A stretch of 64,000 bases of DNA, taken from contig CBDAPQ010000007.1 in the NCBI GenBank assembly GCA_965198485.1, positions 1 to 64,000 on the forward strand, given 5' to 3'. The notes below the pieces were generated by a model. It was not told the DNA's origin and made no database searches. It saw nothing but the letters and a program-made list of their open reading frames with translations. Source of the DNA: RH-AL1 sp965198485. Lineage in GTDB: Bacteria; Pseudomonadota; Alphaproteobacteria; Rhizobiales; Beijerinckiaceae. The stretch's first letter is position 1. Each line of letters begins with the position of its first letter. Positions 44,456 to 53,483 of this stretch are shown one piece after another. The translations under genes were made by a program, and so were the position numbers.

Positions 44456-44686
44456 GTCGGCGCTACAATCATCGTTGCGCAGACGCGGCAAAGCCATTCA
44501 CCTGTGTGCGCTACACAAGTTGTCCGCCTGTCATGTTTTGGACCTACGTCGACGCGCTCCTTCAGCTCGCCAAGGATCACGGTGAGCGGTTCAGACGTTT
44601 GTTCGGGCGTCGGCTCAAGATGTTGATCTGCCACGACAGATCGCAGTTGGTACGACACTGTCATTTCAGTTGACCGCAATTTTGCC
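44456..44686. other. Intergenic region, no supported gene
   Basis: These 231 bases are less GC-rich than the flanks. Short open frames exist on both strands but none shows a family resemblance or a good ribosome-binding site. The flanking ligA and flavoprotein genes converge here, so terminators are expected, but no T-tailed hairpin is obvious. Confidence 0.4.
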
Positions 44687-45949
44687 CTATGCCGCCTCGG
44701 CACGCCGCTCCAGCCACGCAACCGCCCCCACGCCAGCTGCGCGGCCGGTGGCGAAGCAGGCGGTGAGCAGGTAGCCGCCGGTCGGTGCCTCCCAGTCCAG
44801 CATCTCGCCGGCGACGAAGGTGCCGGGGCGTGAGCGCAGCATTAGGGCGTCGTCGAGCGCGTCGAAGCGCACGCCGCCGGCGGTCGAGATCGCGCCGGCC
44901 ATCGGCATCGGCGCGGTGGCGCGGAGCGGGACGGCATTGACGAGCGCCGCGAGCGCGACCGCATCCAACGCGGTGATCGGCGGCTGGCCCGGCCGCTCCG
45001 CCTCGCGCAGCAGCGCCACCGCGACAGGCGCCAACCCCAGCGCCTTGCGCAGCCCGTTGCCGAAGGATTCCTTGGGCCTGCGCCGGGCCAAGCGGTCGAC
45101 CAGCGCGTCCCGCTCAAGGTCCGGCCGCAGCGCGACGTGGAACGCTGCCGTGCCGTCACGCGCAATAGCCTCGCGCAGCCTCGCCGCCAGGGCGTAGATC
45201 GGCCCGCCTTCCAGGCCGGCACGCGTGATTATGACATCGCCGCGCGCGCGGCCGCCGGACACAATCGCGACGTTCTTCAGCGGCTGGCCCTCGAAGCGAT
45301 CGCGGAAGGTGTCGGACCATGGCAGGTGAAAGCCGCAATTGGCCGGGCGTAGCGGCGCGGTCGCCGCGCCGGCCTCGGCGACGATGGGCAGCCACGCGCC
45401 GTCCGAGCCGAGCTGCGGCCAGGTCGCGCCGCCCAGTGCCAGCACGGTCGCGTCCGCCGCGACGGCGCTCTCGCCCGCTGGCGTCTCGAAACGCAGGTGT
45501 CCGGAGCCGTCCCAGCCCAGCCAGCGATGGCGCGTAGCGAGGCTCACGCCGGCGCCGTCGAGGCGGCGCAGCCAGGCGCGCAGCAGGGGAGAGGTCTTGA
45601 ACGAGACGGGAAAGACCCTGCCGCTGGAGCCCACGAACGTCTCGATGCCGAGGTCGTCGCACCATTGCCGCATCGCCTCCGGCCCGAAGCTCGCGAGCGC
45701 CGGCGCGAGGGCAGCAGTGGCGGCGTCGTAGCGCGTGGCGAAGATCTCCGCGGGCTCGCCGTGAGTCAGGTTGAGGCCGCCGCGTCCGGCGAGCAGCAGC
45801 TTGCGGCCCGGCGAGGGCATGCGATCGAAGACCGTCACGCGCGCACCGGCCGCGACGGCGACCTCGGCCGCCATCAGCCCGGCCGGGCCGGCCCCGATGA
45901 TCGCGACGTGTCGATTGTTCGAGCCACCGAGGGGTGCTGCTTGGATCAC
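44687..45949 (-). CDS. TIGR03862/HI0933-type flavoprotein
   Basis: This protein of about 420 residues has an FAD-binding Rossmann motif (VAIIGAGPAGLMAAEVA), GRKLLLAGRGGLNLTH, VLALGGATWPQLGSDG and the C-terminal AGEMLDWEAPTGGYLL, all typical of the BaiN/HI0933 family (TIGR03862). Function of the family is not known beyond redox. GTG 45949 is chosen because the upstream ATG at 46015 would overlap the DUF6894 gene. It is the last gene of the minus-strand series that follows the Bat operon. Confidence 0.85.
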   Translation of the reverse strand: MIQAAPLGGSNNRHVAIIGAGPAGLMAAEVAVAAGARVTVFDRMPSPGRKLLLAGRGGLNLTHGEPAEIFATRYDAATAALAPALASFGPEAMRQWCDDLGIETFVGSSGRVFPVSFKTSPLLRAWLRRLDGAGVSLATRHRWLGWDGSGHLRFETPAGESAVAADATVLALGGATWPQLGSDGAWLPIVAEAGAATAPLRPANCGFHLPWSDTFRDRFEGQPLKNVAIVSGGRARGDVIITRAGLEGGPIYALAARLREAIARDGTAAFHVALRPDLERDALVDRLARRRPKESFGNGLRKALGLAPVAVALLREAERPGQPPITALDAVALAALVNAVPLRATAPMPMAGAISTAGGVRFDALDDALMLRSRPGTFVAGEMLDWEAPTGGYLLTACFATGRAAGVGAVAWLERRAEAA

Positions 45950-45998
45950 GGCGATCGCGCGTCCTTCGCATCGATCGACCGTATGATCACGGTCGTGA

Positions 45999-46188
45999 TC
46001 ATCGCCCGCGCCCATCCGTGACTCGAACGCGCATCTCTTCCCCTTCCCAGCCGAGTTCGGGCTTATCGCGCACCGAGGCTCCCGCGAAGACGAGTGCCTC
46101 GAGCCGCGCCTCCTGGAGATTCGCGCGCTCGGTGCCGTCCAGGTCGGGACCAAACGCCGTCGAGGCGATGGAGACAGAAGCGGGGCAT
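45999..46188 (-). pseudogene. DUF6894-like small protein, frameshifted
   Basis: ATG 46188, preceded by AGGAG six bases upstream, opens MPRFCLHRLDGV; then, after removing one T from the GTTTGG run near 46150, GPDLDGTERANLQEARLEAL-VFAGASVRDKPELGWEGEEM and RVRVTDGRGR follow to TGA at 45999. This is the DUF6894 layout (MPRxxF/H...DxxGTExxxLxxARxEA...). Function unknown. The frameshift in a homopolymer suggests a sequence error. It lies between the flavoprotein and batD. Confidence 0.6.
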
Positions 46189-46243
46189 GTGTTCTCCTGA
46201 GCCAGGATGACACGTCGCCGCCCCGTTGTCGCCGTGGTCGGCC

Positions 46244-47552
46244 CTAGATCGGTGTGTCGAGCGGCGGCAGCCCGTCGTCCGGCGCGCGCGGCGCGGGCTC
46301 GGCGTCGAGCCAGAGGCGGCGGATGTCGACGGCGAGCGGCTTCAAGGCCGGCGCCGCCGCGCCGCCGCGACCGAAGTCGGGCGGCGTCGAGCGCGGCGAG
46401 GCGCGGCGCCACGGCCGGGGCGGCGGCGACCTGGCGCCAGCGCGGCGCATCGGCCCGGCCGAGGTCCACCAGCGCGCGGGTGAACCCGGGGAAGTCCTCG
46501 CCATGGCCGGCACGCCGCAGGGCGGCCAGGGCACGGGCGCGGCGAAGGGCGCGGCGTCCCGGCTTGCGGCGCGACGTGGCGACGAAGCCGGCGAGCGTCG
46601 CCGCCCAGGCGAGCCCGGCGAACCCGGCGGCGAGCGGGCCGGGCGAGAGCGGGCTCAACGTCTTCGGCTTCTCGTGCGAGGGATGGACCAGCGTCCCGAT
46701 GTCGGCGATCCAGGTCTCGGGGATGGCGTTGGAACGCATGCGTCGCTGCTCGGTGTCGAACCAGGGGACGGCCACGGGCGGCAGCTTCGCAGGGGCCGCC
46801 GTCGTCGGGCGCAGGTCCCAGACGTAGGTGCCGCGCGCCACCGGGCCGTCCTCGGTCAGGCTGGTAGTGCGGTCGACGGGTCCGCGAAACACGATCGTTC
46901 CGGGCGCCTGCATCTCGGGTGGCGGCGGCAGCCGGTCGGCGGTGAGGCCGGCGGCTTCCACGACGATCGTGCGGCGCGTCAGCGTGCCGGGCTTGATCTC
47001 GTCGGGCACCTGCGACCAGCTCTCGGAAAGCGTCAGGCTCTTGGCCGGCAGCCACCAGGCATCGGGCGGGTTGATGGCCGTATAGTTCTGCACGTCGACG
47101 TAGACGGGCTTGGAACTGAAATCGGCTCCGACGCGCTCGTTGTCGCTCGTGACTATGGTCACGTGGCGCACGAATGGCTCGATGATGAGCCGCCCCGAGG
47201 TTCCGGGAAAGATCGCCAGGTCGCGTTCGAGGCCCGAAACCTGGAAGCCGTCGACCATGGCCGAAATAGGCTTGTCGCGCCCGAGCTGCTGCCAGGAGAA
47301 GTTGAGCAGCGGCGGCTGCTGAATCTCGTCGAGCACGATGTCGGCGCGCACGAACGAGCGCATCCGCAGCAGGATCATCTCGCCGACGTAGGGCTTGTCG
47401 CCGCCCTTGGGTACTTCCAGCGTCACCTCGACCTTGCCGATGGAAGGATCGACGGCGGGGCCGGAGGGCTGCGGGTCGGCGATGGCGGGGGTGATTACTA
47501 CGAGAGCTGCGAAGAGGGTAAGGAGGCCAAGGAGATGTGCGCCATTGTCCAT
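46244..47552 (-). pseudogene. batD: BatD-like protein, frameshifted near the C-terminus
   Basis: ATG 47552 starts a signal peptide (LLGLLTLFAALVVITPAIA), followed by beta-sandwich domains (VEVTLEVPKGGDKPYVGEMI, RADIVLDEIQQPPLLNFSWQ) and a membrane helix (GPLAAGFAGLAWAATLAGFVA) as in BatD of the Bat aerotolerance operon. Near 46378 one extra base (CGACTTCGG) shifts the frame; removing it yields RFGRGGAAAPALKPLAVDI-RRLWLDAEP and a TAG stop at 46244. Without this the frame would run to 45999. ATG overlaps the TGA of the TPR gene. The frameshift is probably a sequence error. Confidence 0.75.
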
Positions 47553-48382
47553 CAATCGTCTCCCGCGCCGGCCTCGCGGTCGGCGCGCGCCTGGCGGCGC
47601 TTCTGTTCGGCGCGGATCTGAAGCTTGAGGAATTGGCCAGGATCGTCGGTGACCGTCTGCAGCCATTCCACCGTCGGCTTGACGTTGAGCGTGGTGAAGG
47701 CCGGGCTGTACTTGCGCTGGTTGGCCGCGAGCTGCGCGGTGATGGCATCGGCCAGGTTGCCGCCGCTGCGGCCGCGGCCGGAGGCCTGCCCGGCAGAGCC
47801 GGAGGCCTTCTCCGAATCGTCGCCGCTGGCGCCCTGCTGACCCTTGCCCATCTTCGACACCTTGCTGCCACCCTGGGTGGAGGCGTCGGTGGAGCCCTCC
47901 TTGTTACCGGTGTAGCCGATGCCGGTCGAAGAGGTGTCGCCGTTCTGGTCGCCGTTGCCGCCGTGGTGGCGCTCCTTGTTGGCGCGGGCATTGGCGTTGC
48001 CCTTGGCGGCGCCGGGCGCCGTGGCGGCGGTGTCGAGGATCTGCTGCACCAGCGACTTGTTGTGGCGGGCGTCCTCGTCCTCGGGGTCGGCCGCCAGCGC
48101 GTCGTCGTAGGCATCGAGGGCCTGCTCGTAGAGGCCGGCCCTGGTCAGCGCCACGCCGCGATCGTAGGCGTGGGACGGCGCGGTACCGAAGGCGCGGGCG
48201 GCGTCGACCCAGTCGCCGGCACGGCCGAGCTCGTAGCCGCGCCAGCCAGCGTCGAGCATCAGCGGCGCGGCCGCCGCGCGGAAGCCGAGGGCGAACAGCA
48301 GGTGGCCGATCACGAGCGGACCGGCCATCGCGAGCGCGACCGCGGGCACGAGCAAGAGAAGGGCGGCGAAGAGCTTCCTCAA
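47552..48382 (-). CDS. TPR-containing BatC/BatE-like protein
   Basis: This 276-residue protein has two N-terminal hydrophobic segments (LFAALLLLVPAVALAMAGP, LVIGHLLFALGF), a TPR unit (AYDRGVALTRAGLYEQALDA-YDDALAADPEDEDARHN) and a long Gly/Ser/Asn-rich linker (residues about 120-205), then a C-terminal motif TLNVKPTVEWLQTVTDDPGQ. It acts as scaffold in the Bat complex, by inference. ATG 48382 overlaps batB stop by four bases, and its own TGA overlaps batD's ATG. Confidence 0.78.
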   Translation of the reverse strand: MRKLFAALLLLVPAVALAMAGPLVIGHLLFALGFRAAAAPLMLDAGWRGYELGRAGDWVDAARAFGTAPSHAYDRGVALTRAGLYEQALDAYDDALAADPEDEDARHNKSLVQQILDTAATAPGAAKGNANARANKERHHGGNGDQNGDTSSTGIGYTGNKEGSTDASTQGGSKVSKMGKGQQGASGDDSEKASGSAGQASGRGRSGGNLADAITAQLAANQRKYSPAFTTLNVKPTVEWLQTVTDDPGQFLKLQIRAEQKRRQARADREAGAGDD

Positions 48383-49293
48383 GCGGCGGCCGCTTTCCTG
48401 AAACCGAGGAGGAGGGGAAACGTGGCCAGACCCAGCAGCAGCCGGCCGAGATCACGCCAGTTCAGCGCATTGACGATGCTCGAATCGGTGTGCCGGATCG
48501 CTTCGCTCGAGAGCGCCTCGAGCAGCCGGTCGGGCTGCAGCATCGGAACGGCGAAGCCGCCGCCGGCGGCGGCCAAAGCATCAAGCGCCGCCCGGGCCGA
48601 GCCGGTGCCGCGCGCCGCCGCGTCCACCGTGAACACGCGGTGGCCCTGCCGCGACAGCGCCGCCGCGGCGCGAATCGCCGCCGTTCCGCCCAGGCCGCCG
48701 CCCGACGAGAACAGCACCACGTCGCCGTCGAGGATATGAGCCTCCTCGAGTACGCGGCCGGCCAGCGCAAGCGCTCGATCCGGCCGCACGCCGGGATCGG
48801 GCACGGTGGTGTCGTCGAGCGCGAAGAGATCGGTGTCGAGGGCAGAAGGCGAGTCCGACAGGGCCGAGGCGAGATAGGCGTCGCCGGCGAACACGATCAG
48901 CGCGGCCTGACGTGCGCCGATGTGGGCGATCACGTCGTGGGAGGCGCTCGCCGCCTCGCGGATCTGGCCACCCATGCCCTGCGACACGTCCACCACGATG
49001 ATGGTGGCGTCGAGGTTGCGGAGACGGTCGCGATCCTGCCGCCGCACCGCCGGGCCGGCCAGAGCGACGATCCCGACGAGCAGAGTGACGAGGAGGGCCG
49101 GGGCGCGCAGCCGAGCGCCCGCCACGGCGGCACCGCGCGCGACCATGGCGGCGAGGAGGTGCGGGTCGGCCGCCTCGTCCCAGCCGGCCAGCGCGCCGCC
49201 GCGTGGGCGCGAGAGGAGGTAGACCAGAGCGACGGCGGGGATGGCGAGCAGCCACCATGGGCGCAGCAGGGCGACGGAGCCGACGACGATCAT
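48379..49293 (-). CDS. batB: BatB-like von Willebrand A protein
   Basis: This 304-residue protein has an N-terminal membrane helix (PWWLLAIPAVALVYLLS), another (APALLVTLLVGIVALAGP), a vWA domain with ATIIVVDVSQGMGGQIREA and a C-terminal helix (LLLGLATFPLLLGF). The first metal-site (MIDAS) motif reads D-V-S-Q-G instead of DxSxS, so metal binding may be weak. It forms a pair with BatA in this operon. ATG 49293 overlaps the BatA stop by four bases. Confidence 0.82.
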   Translation of the reverse strand: MIVVGSVALLRPWWLLAIPAVALVYLLSRPRGGALAGWDEAADPHLLAAMVARGAAVAGARLRAPALLVTLLVGIVALAGPAVRRQDRDRLRNLDATIIVVDVSQGMGGQIREAASASHDVIAHIGARQAALIVFAGDAYLASALSDSPSALDTDLFALDDTTVPDPGVRPDRALALAGRVLEEAHILDGDVVLFSSGGGLGGTAAIRAAAALSRQGHRVFTVDAAARGTGSARAALDALAAAGGGFAVPMLQPDRLLEALSSEAIRHTDSSIVNALNWRDLGRLLLGLATFPLLLGFRKAAAA

Positions 49294-50255
49294 CGGCGCA
49301 CCCGCCTCCCGCTCGCCGCCATGGCGAAGGCGACGAGCATCCCGGCGGCGGCGGGGATCGGCCAGAAGTCGCGGTGCAGCACGGCCGGCGGCGCGATGGT
49401 CTCGCCGGCGATGAGTCTCTCCAGGGCCCTTGCGTCGGCGGCGAACTCCTCGCCGTTGCGGGCGCGGAATGCCTCGCCGTCGCCCACCTTGGCGAGCTTC
49501 TGCAGGGCGAGGAAGTCGACGGAATCGGGGTCGTCGTCCGGCGTCAGCGTCTCGTTGGGGCCGAAGCCGATCGTGTAGATCTTGATGCCGAGCGAGTGCG
49601 CCAGCTTGGCGACGGCGGTCGGGTCCATCGTTCCGGCATTGTTGGAGCCATCCGACAGCAGCACGATCACGCGCGTCGGTGCCTTGACCTCGGAGAGCCG
49701 CTTCACCGCCAGGCCGAGGCCGTCGCCGATCGCGGTGGAGCGGCCAACGAGGCCGATCTCCTGATGCGTCAGGATGCGGGCGACGCCGTCGGCGTCGAAC
49801 GATAGCGGCGCGGCGGCGAGCGCGCGCTCGGCGAAGATCACCACGCCGACCCGGTTGCCGGCGAGCCGGCGGATCAGCTCCGATCCGACTTTCTTCAGCA
49901 GGCCGATGCGGGTGGTCGGCTTGCCGGCGTCGAGCATGTCCGGCGCGATCATGGACCCCGAGAGATCGAGCGCGAACATGATCTCTCGGCCGGTGGCCGG
50001 CAGCGCCGGCGTCGCCGCTACCGTGCGCGGCCCGGCCAGGGCGGCCACCAGCAGCGCCCAGGCGAGCCAGCGCGCGATCGCGGCGCGCGAAGGCGGACGA
50101 CGCGCCGTTGCCTCGCCGCCGAGACGCTCGCGCATCGACGCCGACAGCCGCGGGCCAACGGCCGCCGTGCTGCCGCCGCGGCGCCACAGCGCCACGAGGA
50201 AGGGCAGGGGCAACAGCAGCAGTGCCCAAGGCGTGGCGAGGTCTATGCCGCTCAC
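49290..50255 (-). CDS. batA: BatA-like von Willebrand A protein
   Basis: This 321-residue inner-membrane protein has a first helix (PWALLLLPLPFLVALWR), a second (WLAWALLVAALAGP), and a periplasmic/cytoplasmic vWA domain with an intact MIDAS motif (EIMFALDLSGSMIAPDM, then T and D downstream in RVIVLLSDGSNNAG). A last helix (IPAAAGMLVAFAMAASG) ends it. Start GTG 50255 overlaps the DUF4381 stop (GTGA). BatA proteins work with MoxR ATPases. Confidence 0.85.
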   Translation of the reverse strand: MSGIDLATPWALLLLPLPFLVALWRRGGSTAAVGPRLSASMRERLGGEATARRPPSRAAIARWLAWALLVAALAGPRTVAATPALPATGREIMFALDLSGSMIAPDMLDAGKPTTRIGLLKKVGSELIRRLAGNRVGVVIFAERALAAAPLSFDADGVARILTHQEIGLVGRSTAIGDGLGLAVKRLSEVKAPTRVIVLLSDGSNNAGTMDPTAVAKLAHSLGIKIYTIGFGPNETLTPDDDPDSVDFLALQKLAKVGDGEAFRARNGEEFAADARALERLIAGETIAPPAVLHRDFWPIPAAAGMLVAFAMAASGRRVRR

Positions 50256-50755
50256 GCGCGGGCCTCCTCGCGGTGACGCGTATCCATCCGCTTTGCGCCG
50301 CCGAGCCCGGCGACGAGCTCGGCGAGCGCGCGGTCCAGGGCTTCGACATCGACGGCGACGGCGCCATCGCGGCGGTAGAGCAAGTCGGCGTAGGCGCGGC
50401 CGGCGCCCGAGGTGAAGAAGTCCGTCGCGAAGCTGCGATCGAGGCTGGCGAGCCAGCCCTCGCCCTGCGATTGCGCCGCGGTCTCGCCGTCTCGCGCGCG
50501 CACCAGCCGACGCAGCAGGCGCGCCTGCGCGGCGAGTCGCTCGGGCGGGGTCAGGGTACGGGTGGCGGCGAGGGCGAGGCCTGCGGCGCGCCGCATCCCA
50601 GCGCGACGGCGGCGCGCCTGCCGCCACACGACGAAGGCGATCGCGGCCGCCACGATGCCGATGGCGAGCGTCACCAGATAAGGAGCGATCGGCGAGGGCG
50701 GCGGCGGCTCGCGCATCGGATGCAGGCTCTGGAGCAGCTGGGCCACGTCAGCCAT
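50252..50755 (-). CDS. DUF4381 membrane protein
   Basis: This 167-residue protein has one membrane helix (IAPYLVTLAIGIVAAAIAFVV) after a short N-terminus with LLQSLHPMREPPPP, and a cytosolic tail ending DALDRALAEL-type helices. LHPMREP.P....P and the helix fit DUF4381, always found in MoxR-Bat operons. ATG 50755 overlaps the DUF58 stop by eight bases. Its exact role is not known. Confidence 0.78.
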   Translation of the reverse strand: MADVAQLLQSLHPMREPPPPSPIAPYLVTLAIGIVAAAIAFVVWRQARRRRAGMRRAAGLALAATRTLTPPERLAAQARLLRRLVRARDGETAAQSQGEGWLASLDRSFATDFFTSGAGRAYADLLYRRDGAVAVDVEALDRALAELVAGLGGAKRMDTRHREEARA

Positions 50756-51623
50756 CGATCGCCTCGAGGAGCGCCAGCGAGCGCGCCGGCCCGTCGGCGG
50801 CGGGGTAGCGCAGGGCGCCGGCCCCGAGCCGTCGCAGCGCGCCGACGCGGTCGGGCGAGGGGCGCCGTTCGCGGCCGATGCGCAGCCAGCCGCCGCGGCC
50901 CTCGTCCGTGGCGAACGGGTAGTCGCCGGCCGGCGGTTCACGCTCGAAGGCGTCTTCGACCAGCAGGACGAAGACATCGTGGCGGCGCGAGGCGCGCAGC
51001 ATGGCCTCGTCGAAGCCGGCCCCGGGGCGCTCGAGAGCGGTCGCGACGATCAGCGTGGAGCCGGTGCCGGCGAGCGTGGTCGCGGTATCGAGAGTCCCGG
51101 CGAGGTCCGGCTCGCGCGAGCCGTCGGCCAGCGCCTCGCGATGCGCCTCGGCCATGACGCCCACGGCCGAGATCATCGCCCGCTCTCCGCGGCCCTGGCG
51201 CGAGAAGCGGGTGCCGCGCGCGTTAGCGGCGAGCAGGCCGACGCGCCCGCCGTGGCCGACACCCCGCCATCCCAGCATGGCGAGGGCCTCGGCTGCCGCC
51301 ACCGAGCGGAAGGCGCGCCGCGTGCCGAACAGCATCGAGGGGCGGAAGTCGGCCACGAGCAGGATGGAACGCTCGCGTTCGTCGAAATAGGTCTTGGTGT
51401 GCGGCACGCCGGTGCGCGCGGTGGCGTTCTGGTCGAGGTGGCGGATGTCGTCGCCTTCCACCCACGGGCGGACGTCATGCACCTCCAAGCCGCGCCCGCG
51501 CCGCTTGTGGATGATGTCGCCGGGCATGGTCGAGCGCGGTACCGTGCGGATGTCGCGCATTCGGATGGCCAAGTGGCGCAGATCGAGCAGCGCCTGGGTG
51601 TCGAGATCGACGCCGGGGGTCAC
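50748..51623 (-). CDS. DUF58 domain protein
   Basis: This 291-residue protein has the DUF58 core: RRGRGLEVHDVRPWVEGDDI, RHLDQNATARTGVPHTKTY and FDERERSILLVADFRPSM, and a vWA-like fold. GTG 51623 is chosen: GGAGG lies seven bases upstream and the protein starts VTPGVDLDTQALLDL. ATG 51674 would add 17 residues. It couples MoxR to the vWA partners, by inference, and overlaps DUF4381 by eight bases. It is separated from moxR by a palindromic repeat, so a promoter may lie between. Confidence 0.85.
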   Translation of the reverse strand: MTPGVDLDTQALLDLRHLAIRMRDIRTVPRSTMPGDIIHKRRGRGLEVHDVRPWVEGDDIRHLDQNATARTGVPHTKTYFDERERSILLVADFRPSMLFGTRRAFRSVAAAEALAMLGWRGVGHGGRVGLLAANARGTRFSRQGRGERAMISAVGVMAEAHREALADGSREPDLAGTLDTATTLAGTGSTLIVATALERPGAGFDEAMLRASRRHDVFVLLVEDAFEREPPAGDYPFATDEGRGGWLRIGRERRPSPDRVGALRRLGAGALRYPAADGPARSLALLEAIDG

Positions 51624-51690
51624 CGACCCGCCTCCGCGAAAGGGGCTGCCGGATTTATCTCCCCGATCGAACAACGTGCGGCGATCTCCT

Positions 51691-51860
51691 TATCTCCTTG
51701 CGGGAGAAGGGGCTCCAAGGGCGGATGAGGGGTCGGGAAACCTCGCCGCTGATCTATGATGCGGCCCAGACTTACTGAGGTCGCCCGACCCCTCATCCGG
51801 CGCTTCGCGCCACCGTCTCCCACAAGGGGAGAAGGGCTTACCTCGCATCGTTTCGCCAAG
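51691..51860. repeat. Composite extragenic palindromic element, copy 2
   Basis: This copy shares CGGGAGAAGG, GGCGGATGAGGGGTCGGG and the reverse-complement arm CCCGACCCCTCATCCGGC, then CTCCCACAAGGGGAGAAGGG, with the copy at 6135-6320. The centre differs. It occupies the gap between the MoxR and DUF58 genes, thus inside an operon-like series. Confidence 0.75.
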
Positions 51861-51891
51861 GCGTAGCCGGAAGGACAGGGATTCAAGCCCA

Positions 51892-52899
51892 TCAAACCAC
51901 GTGGATGCGATCGAGGAACTCGCCGATGACGCGGCGCGGAGTGGCCCCGTCGGCGGTGGCGCGCCAGGTCAGGATGGTGCGGTGGGAGAGGATGTCGCCG
52001 GCAAGGTCGGCGACGTCGCCCGGTACCACGTGGTCGCGCCCGGCGAGCCAGGCCTTGGCCTTGGCGGCGGTCGCCAGCGCCAGCGTGCCGCGCGGCGAGG
52101 CCGGGTGCTCGACCTTGGCCGAGGCGTCGGCGTGCGCGGCCTCCCGCGGCGCGGTGACCAGGCGCACGATGTAGTCCTTCACCGCCGGCGAAAGGAACAC
52201 CGCCATCGCGGCGCGCTGCGCCTCCACGATCTCGGCGCCGGCGATCGGCATGATCGTAGCGGCTTCGGTGCCCCCGGCCTCGCCCTCGACAAGGTCGAGG
52301 ATGAGGCGCTCGGTGGCGGCGTCTGGCAGCTCGACCTCGACCTTCAGCATGAAACGGTCGAGCTGCGCTTCCGGCAGCGGGAACGTGCCTTCGTGCTCGA
52401 TGGGGTTCTGCGTCGCCACGACCATGAAAGGCTCGGGCAGCTTGTGGGTCACGCCGGCGGCAGTCACCTGGTGCTCGGCCATGGCCTCGAGCAGGGCGGA
52501 CTGCACCTTCGGCGGGGCGCGGTTGATCTCGTCGACCAGCACCAGCGAGTGGAAGATCGGCCCCGGCACGTATTCGAAGGTCCCCTTGTCGGGCCGGAAG
52601 ATCGAGGAGCCGGTGAGGTCGGCCGGCATCAGGTCGGGCGTGCACTGGATGCGGGCGAAAGGCGCGTGCAGCCCCTGCGCCAGCAGCTTCACCGCGCGAG
52701 TCTTGGCGAGGCCCGGCGCGCCCTCGACGAGCAGGTGGCCGCCGGCGAGCAGCGCGATCATCAGCCGCTCGACGAGATGCGTGCCTCCGATCAGCCGAGC
52801 TTCCATGTAGGTCTTGAGCTCGGCGAAGCGTGCCTGGACGTCGGAGCCCTGACCCGTCCCGTCGCGTTCCAAGGCGTAGAGCCCGGTGTCCGACCGCAT
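51892..52899 (-). CDS. MoxR family AAA+ ATPase
   Basis: This 335-residue ATPase has Walker A LLVEGAPGLAKTRAVKLLA, Walker B SLVLVDEINRAPPK, sensor 1 PFMVVATQNPIEHEGTF, the arginine-finger region LPEAQLDRFMLKVEV and the C-terminal lid (SPRGTLALATAAKAKAWLAG). MoxR ATPases remodel or load vWA-domain partners. ATG 52899 is the start. It is the first gene of the Bat series, separated from DUF58 by 268 bases with the repeat. Confidence 0.9.
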   Translation of the reverse strand: MRSDTGLYALERDGTGQGSDVQARFAELKTYMEARLIGGTHLVERLMIALLAGGHLLVEGAPGLAKTRAVKLLAQGLHAPFARIQCTPDLMPADLTGSSIFRPDKGTFEYVPGPIFHSLVLVDEINRAPPKVQSALLEAMAEHQVTAAGVTHKLPEPFMVVATQNPIEHEGTFPLPEAQLDRFMLKVEVELPDAATERLILDLVEGEAGGTEAATIMPIAGAEIVEAQRAAMAVFLSPAVKDYIVRLVTAPREAAHADASAKVEHPASPRGTLALATAAKAKAWLAGRDHVVPGDVADLAGDILSHRTILTWRATADGATPRRVIGEFLDRIHVV

Positions 52900-53181
52900 T
52901 CGCTTCTCCCGGCGCGACGGCGGTCCTGTCTCGGGAACCTTGGCCGCGAGCCCGCCTCGGCGTTCGCTCTCAAGCGCGCTTCATAATTGCGCTGCGGCCG
53001 ATGGGCCTGTCAACGGCGCGCGATCACCTCGGGCAAGATGCCCACTGCGTGACCGGCCGCGAGCCGCTGCGCGCGGTGAAAGGCGCTGCGGCATCGGCGC
53101 CGTTTGACGGCGTTCGCCGCTCGGCTAGTGTCGGCGCAATTCCGACGGCCGCCAAGGCCGCGGGTCTTCGGGAGGATCACC
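52900..53181. other. Divergent intergenic region
   Basis: The 282 bases between moxR and the small Cys-rich gene should carry both promoters. Nothing specific is recognisable, although TTCATAATTG near 52980 is an isolated AT-rich patch that could be a -10 region of the minus-strand unit. Confidence 0.35.
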
Positions 53182-53460
53182 TTGCGTGTCATCGCCAAAA
53201 CGGCGCTCGTTCTTCTGGCTGCTTCGTGCTCGGCACGCGCCGACGATCGGCAGGAGGCCTGCAAGAGGGCGATGAACGATCGCATCCAGGTCTGCACCGA
53301 CGATTGCACGTCGCGCGCGCTCGCCGCCGCCTCCGAATACGTCGACACCAACCACAACGTGAAGTTCGGCTGCCTCAAGGGCTGCGCGATCGGTCAGGTC
53401 ATGCAGATGAAGGCATGCCGCGAGGGCAAGAGCACCGGCGATGTCGAGACCAATCGGTAG
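53182..53460 (+). CDS. Small exported Cys-rich protein
   Basis: Starting at TTG 53182, with GGGAGG seven bases upstream, this 92-residue protein has a signal peptide (RVIAKTALVLLAASCSARA, with a lipobox-like C) and a mature part containing six cysteines (EACKRAM, QVCTDDC, GCLKGC, KACREG). The even number suggests three disulphides in the periplasm. The family was not recognised. Confidence 0.55.
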   Translation: MRVIAKTALVLLAASCSARADDRQEACKRAMNDRIQVCTDDCTSRALAAASEYVDTNHNVKFGCLKGCAIGQVMQMKACREGKSTGDVETNR

Positions 53461-53483
53461 AACGCAAGCTTCGCCGCCGCCGC

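Noticed and set aside
44452..44721. An 89-codon minus-strand frame between ligA and the flavoprotein
   Set aside because: No ribosome-binding site and no recognisable similarity; overlaps the ligA stop.
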